The translations under genes and the position numbers were made by a program. Positions 1 to 11,933 of a DNA stretch of 64,000 bases are shown here, in pieces. The notes beneath the pieces were generated by a model, which saw only the letters and a list, made by a program, of their open reading frames with translations, did no database searches and was not told where the DNA came from. The DNA is from Diadema setosum (Eukaryota; Echinodermata; Echinoidea; Diadematoida; Diadematidae). Position 1 is the stretch's first letter. The number at the start of each line of letters is the position of its first letter. Location of the stretch: assembly GCA_033980235.1 (NCBI GenBank), contig CM067069.1, positions 16,229,150 through 16,293,149 on the forward strand. Reading direction: 5' to 3'.

Positions 1-1769
1 TTTGTCTGACTTTGAAAGCATGCTAGTTTCGTAGACGTAATTTGCTATCTGCATATTGAGGTATACATTACGAATAGACTGACGATAATTCGTTTTCCTT
101 TCAAAGTTTAATACGCTTTAAATACACAGCGAATGGCACGATATTAAATGTTGGAAATGTCACCATGTTTACACGGAGAAATGTTTTCCTGAAAGTCTGG
201 ACGAAGCAGAACGAATTATTCTCACCCCACCATCATTTTCCCAACCTAGCTGAGAAATTTTTGTGTGTTTCTCACACAATACAATACAACGGCAGTATAT
301 AAGTAAGACTCGCTAGCCTGTCATAGTTATGTGTAAGTGTAGTAACTGCACACTGTTTGACATTCAATGTGATCAAATATTAACTTACAAAGATTTTCTT
401 TTCTTTTCGGAAAGAATAGTAAGGCTGTGCATTTTTTTTCGATATACAATAAACAAGTAGCTTTGTGTGTCACAGTGTCTAGGTCTGCATACTATAGTAG
501 CCGTAACTCTAAAATCGGTGTCATATTTGGACTTTTTAAAGATCGGGGAAAAGATCTTAGCAGTCTGTAGATGTATATATGAATTTGCTAAAAAAATATA
601 TTGATTGGACTGCTGCCTATATCACCCAAAAAATGGTTTATCCAACCAACTACCGTTCAAAGTACATAATAATTTTGTTCTGAATAAACACCGTTTTCAT
701 CTGTGTGTCCCGTTCTTTTTATCTGTACTGTCATGACTGTTCTAAGGCTTATCCAATTATACTTTCTTGCAAGACTTTTAATTCGTTTTGTTTAAAATCA
801 GTAGACAGATTCGGTAAATCTGCAGACACGTGTATCCACGGCGGAAATGCGCGCCAAAAATAAAATGTGCCTGAGTTGGCGGGGGTGAATGGGTGCTGGC
901 TATTTGGCGTCGTCAAGGAATTGCGATATGGATCATGGACATGGGATATGTTTTTAAATATTACCAGCTGGGCATACACACCAAAGGGAAAACTCGTGAT
1001 TTGGCTTGGCGAAGGCGATGTAGACATCAAAAGGTAAAAGCCAAAAATTAGAACGGTCAAAAAACTCTGCATAATATTCCAAGAGCGACCATCCGGAAAA
1101 TAACGGAAAACGGGCAAAATGCCAATGGGCCATGGACAAATGCCCATTTCGTATAGAGTGATTTGCAGCAACTGCAACCTACAACAAACATTTTCACGAT
1201 ATCGACAGCAAGGGCGCAACTGTTAAAAACACCTGCAAGCATTTCAGGCGCTATACCCTCATCAGAAACTGATGTAGATCCACAGCTATAATTAAACCTG
1301 TGATTTGTGCGAAAGGTCCGAAAACGTGTGAAGAAGACAGGACAGTTTATCTACAGTCATTTTGACTTGGAAGAGTCGAAAGCTGTAGTTTACACCTATC
1401 TTTTCAATATACTGGAATAAAATAAGATCTTGGATGATAGAAGTTAAAATGCTACCCATGCACGTTCATGTTGACTGTAACAAACACACAAAGTTTGAAT
1501 GTAAATATCCTAAAAATCCTGTTAAGAATGAAAGAAACTTGGGAAATTTAAAAGTTTATATGTGTTTTCCCAAAACACTAATGTTGGTCGCAGACAGGTA
1601 ATTTCTGTAAATGAGTTCGAAAGATTAAATTTATGGTTTGCTCGCATGAACGGTGTTTTCCAGACGTCATTTTCAACTAATCATACCGTCGTATGGAACC
1701 GTTTTGTATCCATGATGATTTCGGGAGTGGAGTTTCTAAATAGCATCATGTTTAGCTTCAGGAATAACG

Positions 1770-1797
1770 TTTTTTTTTTTTTTTTTTTTTTTTTTTT
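1770..1797. repeat. Poly-T tract
   Basis: Uninterrupted run of 28 T. It could be the A-tail of a reverse-oriented retroelement, but no recognisable body is attached. Confidence 0.9.
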
Positions 1798-2093
1798 CAG
1801 TCCAGTGATAATCAAAGCTGCTCAATTCTGTTTAATTGAATATTTTTTTCTTCATGTCATATTGGACAAAAAGCTCCAGGGTTTATTCATATGGCCTATT
1901 TGAATCGAGGGGCGTTCTAAAGGATCATGTTTAGCAAATAGATGTTTCCATATGCATGACATATATGATTGATATCGTTAGTAATTCCAATGCGCAAAGT
2001 AATGTTTGAGGCAATGCTTTTGTCGCTCCACACACTTATCTGCCAAACTCGTTCACTAATAATTATATTTTAAGCGTATTTGAATATGAACGG

Positions 2094-2096
<3 letters not shown>

Positions 2097-2135
<39 letters not shown>
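2097..2135. repeat. Poly-T tract
   Basis: Uninterrupted run of 39 T, the longest homopolymer of this kind in the window. Confidence 0.9.
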
Positions 2136-2138
<3 letters not shown>

Positions 2139-2373
2139 TTTCAGGAATGGATCTTTTCTCAGTTTTTTGTTATGGCGATATTTCGCCTCATCAACATTAC
2201 ATTATGCTACGATTGCAGATTATGATAATTGCAGCAAATGCCGCAACAATTAAGAATTTTAACGTCTGGTGTTATTTCTAATTACTTTGCAGATCTTGCC
2301 ATTAGTAGCGGCAACCGCTGAAGTACAGAAAAGTGCTCCAAGGCACAAACAATGTTACTGTACTAATTGTTAA

Positions 2374-2828
2374 AGGGTCATTCCGGACGATTTTCATAAT
2401 TTCACATCATCTTGTAAATCAACAGCTTCATGTATAGATTTGTAAAATTTATTGTGGTTCTTGAGCAGAGAAACAGTACTTTCAAAAACCTTAAACAAAT
2501 TACACTGAACAAAGATGATGACATAGGAGCCTCACATATCTCAGAAATGTAGCAGTGTCATTCCATTACAATACCGCATGCTTGCAAGCTCACCTGTGTG
2601 TAATCTATGCATGCCTTCTTATTTTGTGCTGCTTCCCTGAGCCACATCTCATGCATTCTTATGGTGAGGCTGCCATGTCATCATCCTTGTTCATTGCAAT
2701 TTGTTATAAACTTCGAAAACATTCTTATTTTTCATCCCAATTATTATAAATCCTCAAACTCTGTACCCAGTATAACTAATTTATATATGTTCAAATGTAA
2801 AAATTTGAAAATCATCCGGAGGTCTCCT
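2374..2828. mobile_element. MITE with TTAA target duplication (family D)
   Basis: The element is 455 bp and is flanked by TTAA at 2370-2373 and 2829-2832. Its ends are imperfect inverted repeats: the left reads AGGGTCATTCCGGACGATTT and the reverse of the right reads AGGAGACCTCCGGATGATTT. There is no coding capacity. TTAA duplications are typical of piggyBac and Kolobok elements; which of these mobilised it is not decided. Confidence 0.7.
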
Positions 2829-2832
2829 TTAA

Positions 2833-4301
2833 TGAGTAAAATGTAATGTGAGCTTTGAAGGGGGGCACTATACCACGGCATCAGTAAGCACGATGATATG
2901 GCCCTATTATGCTTCAAGATATGAGCAGGGGTATCTAGTATACTGCTTGCACAGCACAGCAAGTGCGGGATATTTCCGCTCATTCCATGTTTGTTCCGAT
3001 TTCTGACCTCTCAGACGATACTATGCAAACGAGGCAGAACTCTCCAAAGTGATTAGTTTCCATGGAAACGATAAGATCTGCTTTACGTGACACGCCTGCC
3101 CCATCTTCAGCTGTGCTGTCACCTAATCTACTAATTCACGGCCAAACCTCAAGGAGAGATGGATGTCTCTTGAGGTAAATGGAATGATCATTACAATGCC
3201 GATGTGAGACCTCCGAGGGATAATTTCTGCTTTCTAACTGCCTTTTCTTCTCTTTCTGTTTGGGGGAAAAGGGATGAATTACGTTTGCGTCCTGCTCGGT
3301 AGAAAATTTGTGCGAAGGATAGTACATGTATTTGAAATCTAAGATACTCGTTTAACTTTTGCATGAACTAAGAGACAGAAATGTCGTTCACACCCTCCCG
3401 ACATCATTCTGTAGTTGGCTGCGAACTCGTGTTTGTCCGAAATTTGAACAATCTAACCTCGTCTTCTTGGAAGAATTGATTGACACACGCGACGATTTTT
3501 CATGGCTTCTACAAGACTGTCCAGCAGAATGTAGTTGGAACGAAAGCGCAATGACCATGCAAACAAAGTCTCAATAAAATGCAGGGCAAGGCTTTAAATG
3601 CCTTTCGAGAATCACCAACAATTACCATGGGGCCACTATTTACTTTCAATCACATCCAGTTTCAAATGGTACAAAAGTTACATACATACATACATGTAAT
3701 CGACTAACGAAACTGGTAAAGAAGGAAGTCTCCCTCCCACGCCGCTTACAGAAGTTAATATCTTGTCAATTTCCATGGCATCTCTGTTAGTATAGCTTAA
3801 CCATGACAATTATTCGTTAAGAGAAAGATGTGTTTTACGTGGTTTTAAACAGATAAGACAGTGCGATACTGCAGCCACAGATCAGAGCATTGTTAAATTT
3901 AGATGAGAATAGAATGTTATTGTGACTATGTAAAAGTGTGAGAGTTGTATCTACTCCCTTTATAATTTTACAGAGGTCCTACCCAACAAGCCCAATGCAG
4001 TCTTAATGTTTTATTGAAGGATGAAGGATGACGGTATATGTGACAGAAAGAGAGGAATGCTATACGATTATAGAGAGGAGGCTTACGAATACGAGAGAAG
4101 ACATGGTGGCGACTAAAGTGTCAAAAGAGAATGAGCAAGAGAGATTGAGATGGAGAACAGCAAGTTACAGTGGGCCAGGGAGCAGCCGAGAGGAATAGGT
4201 AGAACAAGTATGAGAATAGGAGAGACATCTTTATGTCGCGAAGGGAACACGCCCACTTTCCTAGTCGCATGACTGTTTTCCGTGGTGCCAAATTTACTTA
4301 C
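2833..4301. other. Probable intron or 3' flank of the NFKBIL1-like gene
   Basis: Lies just downstream (minus strand) of the second NFKBIL1-like exon. No third exon could be supported. A short minus-strand reading near 3136-3290 begins after a CAG and is Lys/Glu-rich, but similarity to the family is too weak to call. Confidence 0.4.
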
Positions 4302-4435
4302 CGTGAGTGTCACGAACTGCCATTTGCTGTTGGTTTCGTTCATCATCTGTCGTGGCGTGAAGCCGGTGTTGTTGCTGACGTCGATTACCGTGCGGGGACT
4401 GCGCTCCAGGATCGGGATGACAATTTCGGCGAAGG
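4302..4435 (-). CDS. NFKBIL1: NFKBIL1-like, coding exon 2
   Basis: Starts after a TTTTCAG acceptor, completes the split Ala codon, encodes 44 more residues and ends in phase 0 at a GTAAGT donor. The next exon was not found. Confidence 0.7.
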
Positions 4436-7400
4436 CTGAAAATGAAGTCGAGTCAGACAAAGATAAAAGTTTGTTTGTATGTTCTTTTTTTTTTTTGTAA
4501 TGGATTGTACATTTAAAACAACATTTTCTGTCTATAAGATCTCAACACACAAATTCACTTGCTTGTTCTTTTTTTTGTAATTTATTGTACATTTAAAACA
4601 GCATTTTCTGTCTAAGATCTCAACACACAAATTCACACACACACACACATACACACACGCACATATATATATACACACTAAGGTATACAATGAACCTAAA
4701 ATAGCATGTGAGATATATCTCATCTTTTTTCCCGGACAAGCCCCCATCTCTGGTGGATGAGTGAGTCGCAAAACCCCGGCGGCATCCATAAATCCGCAGT
4801 CACTATATGTGACTATGTTCGGGTCAAAATTAACCACTCTGGTGTTTTCTTTTGATCTCTCTCTCTCTCTCTCTCTCTGCTGTGCACAATTACAGATACA
4901 ATCTATACAGCTTAAAATACTGTCATTGCGTAAATCTTTCACATGACAAAGCTCGTGATTAGTCACAAAAGCACTGATATGTACATTATACTGCAATATC
5001 GCAGAGACAGATAAAAAGGACTATCACGTGTATGGCTATAAGGTTTCTCCCCCGCACAATGAAAACCCAAAATTCTGACGCTAGGAGGGAATATCTTACA
5101 GGCCGAATGTGCATAACGCCGGAACTAATAAAGAAAATCATTTGACTACACAAGTAAAAAAAAAAAAAACAATTTAACATGCTGACTGCCATTACACCAT
5201 TATCCATAACTTTTGACTGCATTATGATTTTAATTGACACAATAATGTTATATGCAATCTAAAGAAGAAAAATTAATGAGGCCATCAGCAGCAGCAAAGA
5301 GAGAGAGAGAGAGAGAGAGAGAATATATATAATAAAGAGAAAACTTGCTGTAATAATCTAACACTTAAATGAATAAAGTAGGAGAGATTTTTTTGATTTA
5401 TGGGTTTGAACAGTTTGATATACCTTCCCCTTCCAACCCCCCCCCAAAAAAAAACCAACCAAACAAACAAACAAACAAACAAACGCAGAAATCAAGAAAA
5501 ACAGATGGTCTAAAAAGTTCATTGCCAGTTCGTTGTAATGATTGCTGTTGCTGCTTATATCACTTCGTGTAATGACGAGGAAATTAATGATTAAAACACG
5601 TAAAAAGTGATGCACTTCAGGGAGAAAAATGTAAATAGAATACTTAAACCAACAATGCTTGTTGTGACAGAGTATGTAGTATAACAGTCACTTAATTACG
5701 AGTGAAAGTTCATGATATTGTGACGTATCTCTCTCTCTCTATCTCTTTTTCTCTCTCTTGCAAACTTTCTCTTTCTTTGTAATATCTATCTATTAATCCA
5801 ACGAATCTCTAGATTGAGCGACAAAGGGATAGCTCCACGGCCCCATCGGTAGCAGGATTAACAAAGATTAACGAAGACCTTGGATAAGACCTATACGTAC
5901 TGAACAGTGGTTGCCATCACGATGTCCCTCACTCTGCGGTCGGCATGCAATAATATAAGAGATTGCGTGGGCTATTCTTAAAAATTTTTGCAGATTATTT
6001 CAGCTGCTTTTTGTCATATTTCTCTTGCCACCGTCCTTTATAGTTTGCCCAAGCTTCATCCCTTTTTATCAGGTACTGCAATGTCATTATGTAGGCCTAG
6101 CGAATAGTCATTTCTTTTATAATGAAATCGTAATAAGAGTGTGCATCGCTCGCAATCGACGATTTGGTCGATTTCATGCTTCTTTGACAGCGCTTGATGC
6201 ATTGGCAGAAAAGATGGATAAAATAGTAAAACGACAACAAACAAAGACATAATTATTGATGAAATGCTATTCTCTTCGTATATAGCTTTCGTAGAAATGC
6301 GGACATTGTTCAACAAAGCTGTTTGAGGGAAGTCCACTAATTTGGAACAGTGAAATGCTTCCCTGGCAGTGAGGTTTTGTTGAGGATATCCCGACACTAT
6401 ACAATCCCATGTCGGATTTGCCCAATTAAAGACAGGGACTTAACTGACTTTATTACAGCAGGTATGGGTATATTGGTTCTCTTGTTGGTTTTTTTTTTTT
6501 TTGTTTTTAACTTTGAACTCCACATTGCATAGTCCTGGTTGGAAATAGTATGTAGTATACAAATGCTTACACTGTACAGTATGTAAAACGGCGGTTTCAT
6601 AACATCATTTAAAAATTCATGGGTTATCAAAAAGGGATTATATATTTATACATTTTTTTCACTCTCTCATTCTCTCAGACTCTTTTCTCTTCACTTAATT
6701 ATCTCATTAGACACTTTTACCCGCTCGGAGGGACGGGAAGGGGATCAGAATATGCCTCTGTGCCTGTTTTATGCCATTGTTTTGTGCCCAAGATGTGAGT
6801 AACATGTTGCTCTACATGCGTCAGATAATAACTAGGGTAATTCGTGGCAAATTGCATCTTGCCGCGGAGTTTTCCCCGTGACTGCAAGTGCACAAGGGCA
6901 TTATACCAACGGAAAAGCCCTGGGAATAACCCTGAATTTACCCCGTAAGAAGAGGGTGGAGGGTTCAACGTAATATGAATAAACCCTTCTTCATATCGGA
7001 TGTATAGCTTGTGTTATCGCTGTGTTGGGGGAGTTGTGTGTATATCGTCATACCATTTTCGATTGTATTATGTAAAGGCTGTTGCGTTTCCAATGTTCTT
7101 CATGCACCCCCTCAACCTTGACCAGCCATTCTTAATTATGTCGTTAAAACACAGTCTTAAGAAAAGTTAATTCATAATTCAACATAGAAATGATAGTATT
7201 CGTCCACATAACAATCGACTGTACTCTGTTTACTGTGTTATGATGCAGTGTCCTTTACTTCATAGATTAATTGATACAGTTGGCTATCTATTGATCCTTG
7301 ACATTGGACTCGGCGGCCCCTAAACAATATCAATCGGCCTGTATTCCAGCCACTTGCAGCTGTTTTGCTGTGAATTGAAAAAGGGGCCCATGTGTTTCGT

Positions 7401-8344
7401 TATAGCAAACTAAAAACTGCAGCCAATAACCTTGCATTATAACGATATGGGGTGTGATGAAGTTATACTGCATAATGTCTGCATTGCGATTAATCAAATC
7501 GTTTGATCGCCGAGCTTGTTGCGGGAATCATTGTGTCATAGTAGAACTAACGACTTGGCACTTTTTCTTTTATTCGCGCTATAATTTTGTTTTTAGTGGG
7601 GTGTAAGACCAAGAATGATGGATTTGTAGTTAATGAATGAAACAGTTTGACCCTGTCTGGTCACAATGAGCCACAATTTATGTTGGATGATCTATAATGA
7701 AGCAAGATGCTAAAAGATATACGGTAAACATTAGCAAATCATAAAATCTTCACCAATACGTGTTTTCTCTCCTCCCCTTCTTCCAATTGATGGAATCCCT
7801 CGTTAACATGCTACTACAAGAATGTGATTCTAAAGCAAAACAAAACAATCTAAAAGGGACAATAATAGTTTGCTTCAATAAACGCTAACTCTTTTTTGTG
7901 ATTATGCCTCAAGTTTCATAACATAACAAACAACCTTGCTCGTGATAGCTAGGCTCTACTTTATATGCTATTTTGATTCAAGGAAAGAAACGAAGAAGGG
8001 GCTAATTGAGAATAAATCTTTGTATCTCCCTCCTATTGATGTTTATGATGGACTCAAGGCTTACCATATTCATCGCCATGTAGCACTCTCCGTAGCGCCA
8101 GATGCAGCGGGGTGTCACCCATGGTGTCTTGGACGGCCGAGTCGGCGCCGAGTCTGATCAGCAGGCGCACGATCTTCTCGTGCCCGGCGGCGCAGGCGAT
8201 GTGCAGCGGGGTGCGCTGCATCTGATCCCGATGTCGAATCGTGTTGAGGTCGAGCAGGGCGTGCTTTCTGAGGTAGGATTTCACTTTCAGCACCTCCCCT
8301 TCTCTGATATACTCCAAGAGTTTCTCTTCGGTCGATTTCCCCAT
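4302..8344 (-). CDS. NFKBIL1: NFKBIL1-like ankyrin repeat protein, partial gene (first two coding exons)
   Basis: Minus-strand gene with coding exons 8344-8065 and 4435-4302, giving 138 residues before the last visible donor. Residues 5-35 are a helical leader. Two ankyrin repeats follow: TPLHIACAAGH at 45-55 with RLGAD at 64-68, then GDTPLHLALRR at 76-86. The second exon adds a third repeat-like segment with IPIL and NNTGFTPRQ. Order and spacing match human NFKBIL1 as I recall it (LLRLGAD, GDTALH, a FFLPLL-type helix, GETPGQ). The family is a nuclear ankyrin protein linked to NF-kappaB restraint and mRNA processing. The exon junction keeps phase 1 (TAT G | CC TTC). The start is the ATG at 8344; an upstream in-frame TTG is not used. 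The C-terminal half and J-like tail are missing here. Another short ankyrin protein remains possible. Confidence 0.7.
4856..4878. repeat. (TC)n microsatellite
   Basis: About 11 perfect TC units inside the NFKBIL1-like intron. Confidence 0.85.
5297..5322. repeat. (GA)n microsatellite
   Basis: About 13 GA units followed by a short AT run, inside the NFKBIL1-like intron. Confidence 0.85.
5457..5485. repeat. (AAAC)n microsatellite
   Basis: About seven AAAC units directly after a C run and an A run. Confidence 0.85.
8065..8344 (-). CDS. NFKBIL1: NFKBIL1-like, coding exon 1
   Basis: Encodes residues 1-93 plus one base, ending at a GTAAG donor. It is GC- and CpG-rich compared with the flanking sequence, as expected for a first exon near a promoter. 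Confidence 0.75.
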
Positions 8345-9538
8345 CGTGGAGGATGTCAAAATTCAGTGAGAAAATTCTGGCAAACAGGTCTTTAAAAAAA
8401 TCAAGGGCTGTCGCTCAAAATAATCTGTAGAGCTGACTCTCCGAGCGGACGACGAGTAAGAAGCGATCTTCAATAATGATGGCCGCACCGAGTTTTGTGA
8501 CGACTTTGCGAGAGCCAGGCAGGCAGTGAGATGAGCTCGCGTGCAAACATTGAGCGACTACATGACATAGAGGGCGTCATTCGAACTCCTCAGACAGTGT
8601 CCCAGAGGTCCCATACAAGCGTCTGGTAAAAACCTAGGCCAGCATAAATTTTTCTTGTAGAAGTAACGAGAAGCAAACAAGCTTTCGCAGCTGGTTACGC
8701 GTTCGGAGTCACGTTAAAGGTCAATATTAAAAAAACAACAACAACAGCACAACGAAAAGCCAGAACAAACGTCATGAGTAATGACCATCATACCCCCCCC
8801 CCCAGCAAAAATTATCTTGCCTTGTTTAGTGGGAATGCATGGGCTCTCATTCCAGTAAGTTGAGTATCTCCCACTCCAACAAGTCATGCTAAATTTCATG
8901 CATCTGTATGGACTGATCGTGCAACCCTGGGATTATAGCACATGTATATATACGATCAGAACGGCGGGCGGGGGAGAGGAATGTGGGCTGCATTTTGCCC
9001 TAAAAACGTTCCGGGGACCCTGCGTTAGACCTTATGCACTGTATTCATGTATTCATGATCAGGCTCCGTACACTTATCGTTTTCTCCTCGGTCTTCGGCC
9101 TTGCATGCAGAAATATGCAGTTGGGCTAAACGCACGCACTTATAGAATAAAACTAATGAATCAATTCAAAGTCATGAACGATAGTCGCATCCATACACAT
9201 TTTTATTGTTATTTCTCTGACATGTATGGCAAATAAAAGGCAATGAGAATCCAATGTCGCTTATTGTGATCACTTTATTAACAGACAAAGGTTCAGAGCA
9301 TGATTCAGATAAACAAACTTTATGAAGTCGATTGTCCGTGGTGGTCGTATAACAGAGGCAAGTTGTTCTTGGGGTGCAGTGCTTTCGATACAATGCAGCT
9401 GAGGACGACTCAGCTTAGAGGGCACCTCTAATTTATGAGATTGATTTGTGAAATCGTAACATACACTCGATACAGCAGACCACCAACTTGCATGAGAGCA
9501 GCTAGACTCTTGAAGTGAAAACTGCGTAGTGACATTAT
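8345..9538. other. 5' flank of the NFKBIL1-like gene, no other gene seen
   Basis: The first 200 bases upstream of the NFKBIL1-like start are moderately CpG-rich and probably hold its 5' UTR and promoter. No TATA box is obvious. The remainder shows short unrelated open frames only. Confidence 0.45.
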
Positions 9539-9597
9539 TAGGGAGCTTTAGATTTTAGACGCGCGGACGTTCAGAGAGAAAAAAAAAACATGATCTG

Positions 9598-10081
9598 CAG
9601 GGGTGTATCCAGGATTTTTTCTGGGGGGGGGGGGTCGTAATCACAATTTTTGGACCTTTACCTTTGCGATGGAGCGGAGCGACCGAGTGGGGGGAGGGTG
9701 TGGGAGGGGGGTGTCCCCCTCCCATGGTAGGGAGTTTTTGGATTTTATATCTTAAAATGGGGCCATTTGGTGCATACAAAATTGACTTTTTCAGCATACT
9801 TAAAAAAAAAACATTTATGTTCAAATTGGTGATAAAACCTGTGTTGGTCACTTACAAGTTCGTTAATCGGTAAGTTGAAAACTGCATAAGTGCATTTAAA
9901 AAAAGTTGCTGACTAGCTAACCTTACACCTTCTTAAAGTACATAGACCCTAGGGTAAAAAGCCCCCGAAAAACAAAAATTGTCTTTTACAAAAAGTGGAC
10001 CTTTTGAATTTTTTTTTTTTTTTTTGGGGGGGGGGGTCGTACGACCCTCCCGACCCCCCCCCCCCCCCCTTGCATACACCC
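9598..10081. mobile_element. hAT-like MITE nested in the TA-flanked element
   Basis: Flanked by an exact 8-bp duplication ATGATCTG (9590-9597 and 10082-10089). The left end CAGGGGTGTATCC is partly inverted at the right end (GCATACACCC). An 8-bp duplication and a CAGGG start are typical of hAT elements. The interior has long G and C runs. It inserted after the outer element did. Confidence 0.7.
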
Positions 10082-10086
10082 ATGAT

Positions 10087-10131
10087 CTGAGCGTGCGCAG
10101 TAACTTGATCGGCGCTACTGCGCACGCTCAG
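10087..10131. repeat. Perfect 16-bp-arm palindrome
   Basis: CTGAGCGTGCGCAGTA is mirrored exactly as TACTGCGCACGCTCAG across a 13-base spacer. It belongs to the subterminal part of the outer TA-flanked element. Confidence 0.85.
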
Positions 10132-10185
10132 AACATTTTTTTTTTCTCTTTGAATGTCCGCGCGTCTAAAATCTAAAGCTCCCTA

Positions 10186-11615
10186 TTGACGGGTTCGCTA
10201 GGACCTCCGTACCAAACCTGCTCCATTGATATAGGATATTAAAAACCTTTGCGGCTCTGAAATGGAAAACGTCACTATTAAAGCATTTGACAGGCGCGCC
10301 TTGGGAAGTTCTTGCCGCTTACAACAGTCAACTTTGACCCTTTACAAGTACATGTACTGCTGTACTTTATCCTTTGGTAAGTACACTATACGTGTTAGGC
10401 TATTACGCTACAGCATGCACGTCGATTGAGAAGTCGGCTGTTCTATGACAGTAAAGGTATGCATTGATATGGAAAATACAATAGAAAAAATATAAATATA
10501 TTCATATTTGTATGATATCTATCATGATTACATTATGTTTGCAAGTGTACGACGGCACAGGTTTTGGCGACATAAAAAAAAATGTTTGAACCAATATTGT
10601 TGTTTGCTTTGAGTGCCGATTGATGAAGAAAACACAATAGCGTTGCACACACTGTCTAAAGTCCAAAGTCCCTGGCACACAAAGAGTTCAAGTAATGGTG
10701 TGCGTGATAGACACAACTAAATTATGACAGCATCCATGTCAAATGATAGTTTCGTAGTGTCAACAGTTTTCTGGTTTTACCTTTCTGCTAACGTAATGTC
10801 AATGAGATAAAATTCAATAGATATTTTTGATGTCTAAAGAAAAAAAAATCATTTGAATGAGATTCTACGGGTCCCGAGTTATCTTTTAACGTCCGTTTGA
10901 ACAAAACCTATAGCGACAGCTGAAGGGCTAGAACACGTCAGTTATACAAAACCTTGTAATCATGTTGCCGTTTCTCGGTACATTTTTACTCGGGTGATAT
11001 ACTTTTATTGTATGATGGGTTTTCAGAGAGATGTCCATCACACTGCAAGTTACAGGTGTATTCATCCATAACTTTCGCCGCATGTGTACAACGTAGCAAA
11101 CTATCAAAGACATCAAGAACATCACAGCCCGCGGCCTATACGAATATCAATTTTCTTCTCCTCTAATAAAGAGAAATAAATCAACAAACAAACACTGTTC
11201 GTAATATCTAGGGGCATTTCATCTTGACGAGTAACGAGCCATATACTCAAGATGCTAGGATATTTATAAATAAATATTTGGCGGATTTATGTCCTGCAGA
11301 CTTCAGGAAAATAGTCGTCGCTGGACCGTAACATATTTTGGGATTGCAGCAGTTGGAACTTGTACAACATTAGGTCAAATAATATTACGCTGAGAACGTA
11401 AGTATGCATAAACCATTAGTTTTACATCGTGTCAATATTGTGCCGAACACTGTATAGAGTGAACTCATGATATCGATGACTTCTCAAGAAGCAAAAGTAT
11501 AAAACAAAACGACCTGCGTGACGAAGAAGTGAACATGAAGCACTATTATGGTGTATTATATGCTTTCAATTCAATCCCCTCCGATGACGGTTGGACAGAG
11601 TTATTCTCCTGCAGG
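10186..11615. other. 3' flank of the unknown helical-protein gene
   Basis: Downstream (minus strand) of the gene at 11616-14680 and likely to contain its 3' UTR. AATAAA on the minus strand occurs at 11004-11009, about 610 bases after the stop. No other gene seen. Confidence 0.4.
11004..11009 (-). terminator. Possible polyadenylation signal
   Basis: AATAAA on the minus strand, 610 bases downstream of the stop at 11616. Chance occurrence in AT-rich DNA cannot be excluded. Confidence 0.3.
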
Positions 11616-11933
11616 CTAGGGCAAAAGTTTTGGTTTAATTTCTTCATCAACAGTGTCGCTATAGAGGGCGCCAGAGCCGTGACGACCACTAGTGTATTGC
11701 ACCCCGTAGCTCGTGGGTCCAGTCGGTATCACCCCAAGTCGCCTGAGACAGCGACGTAGCTGAGTGAATTCGCTCGCCACTTTCTCGAACCGGAGGTTGG
11801 CTCGGTCGGCATCGACCACGGCTCGAACAGTCTCCTGTCGCAAGTCTTTGATCGTCGCGACGAGGCCCAGCTTGCTGACATTCGAGCAGCGAAGGTCGAC
11901 ACTCTCCAGCGATTGGTGTACGAGGTTGCGTAT
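11616..11933 (-). CDS. Helical protein, coding exon 3 and stop
   Basis: 106 codons including TAG. The acceptor is a pyrimidine-rich tract ending GTAAAG, which keeps phase 0 and continues the helix of exon 2 without a break. Confidence 0.6.
   Translation of the reverse strand: MRNLVHQSLESVDLRCSNVSKLGLVATIKDLRQETVRAVVDADRANLRFEKVASEFTQLRRCLRRLGVIPTGPTSYGVQYTSGRHGSGALYSDTVDEEIKPKLLP

Larger units (their letters stand above)
1..2369. other. Intergenic or intronic sequence, no gene seen
   Basis: AT-rich sequence with no exon that I can support on either strand. It contains two long poly-T tracts (1770-1797 and 2097-2135). The open frames in 749-1242 have no recognisable domain and no convincing splice pattern. 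If the NFKBIL1-like gene continues to the left, part of this could be its intron. Confidence 0.5.
4436..8064 (-). other. Intron 1 of the NFKBIL1-like gene
   Basis: A 3.6-kb intron with clean GTAAG and CAG ends on the minus strand. It holds several microsatellites (CA, TC, GA and AAAC types between 4630 and 5485). The 4500-4630 stretch contains a local tandem duplication of about 80-100 bp that repeats a poly-T tract followed by a TTGTACATTTAAAACA motif. No other gene seen. Confidence 0.6.
9541..10183. mobile_element. TA-flanked inverted-repeat MITE, interrupted
   Basis: Terminal inverted repeats of about 50 bp begin GGGAGCTTTAGATTTTAGAC on each strand, with two mismatches further in. TA dinucleotides lie directly outside both ends (9539-9540 and 10184-10185), consistent with a Tc1/mariner-type target, though a longer imperfect TATTR duplication is also possible. 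Its body is interrupted by another element at 9598-10081. Confidence 0.75.

Noticed and set aside
749..1219. 156-codon minus-strand ORF at the left edge
   Set aside because: No recognisable motif, no splice context and no clear coding bias. Two other frames overlap it.
3136..3327. Possible third NFKBIL1-like exon (Lys/Glu-rich, after a CAG)
   Set aside because: Phase would fit, but the match to the family linker is too weak and no good donor follows.
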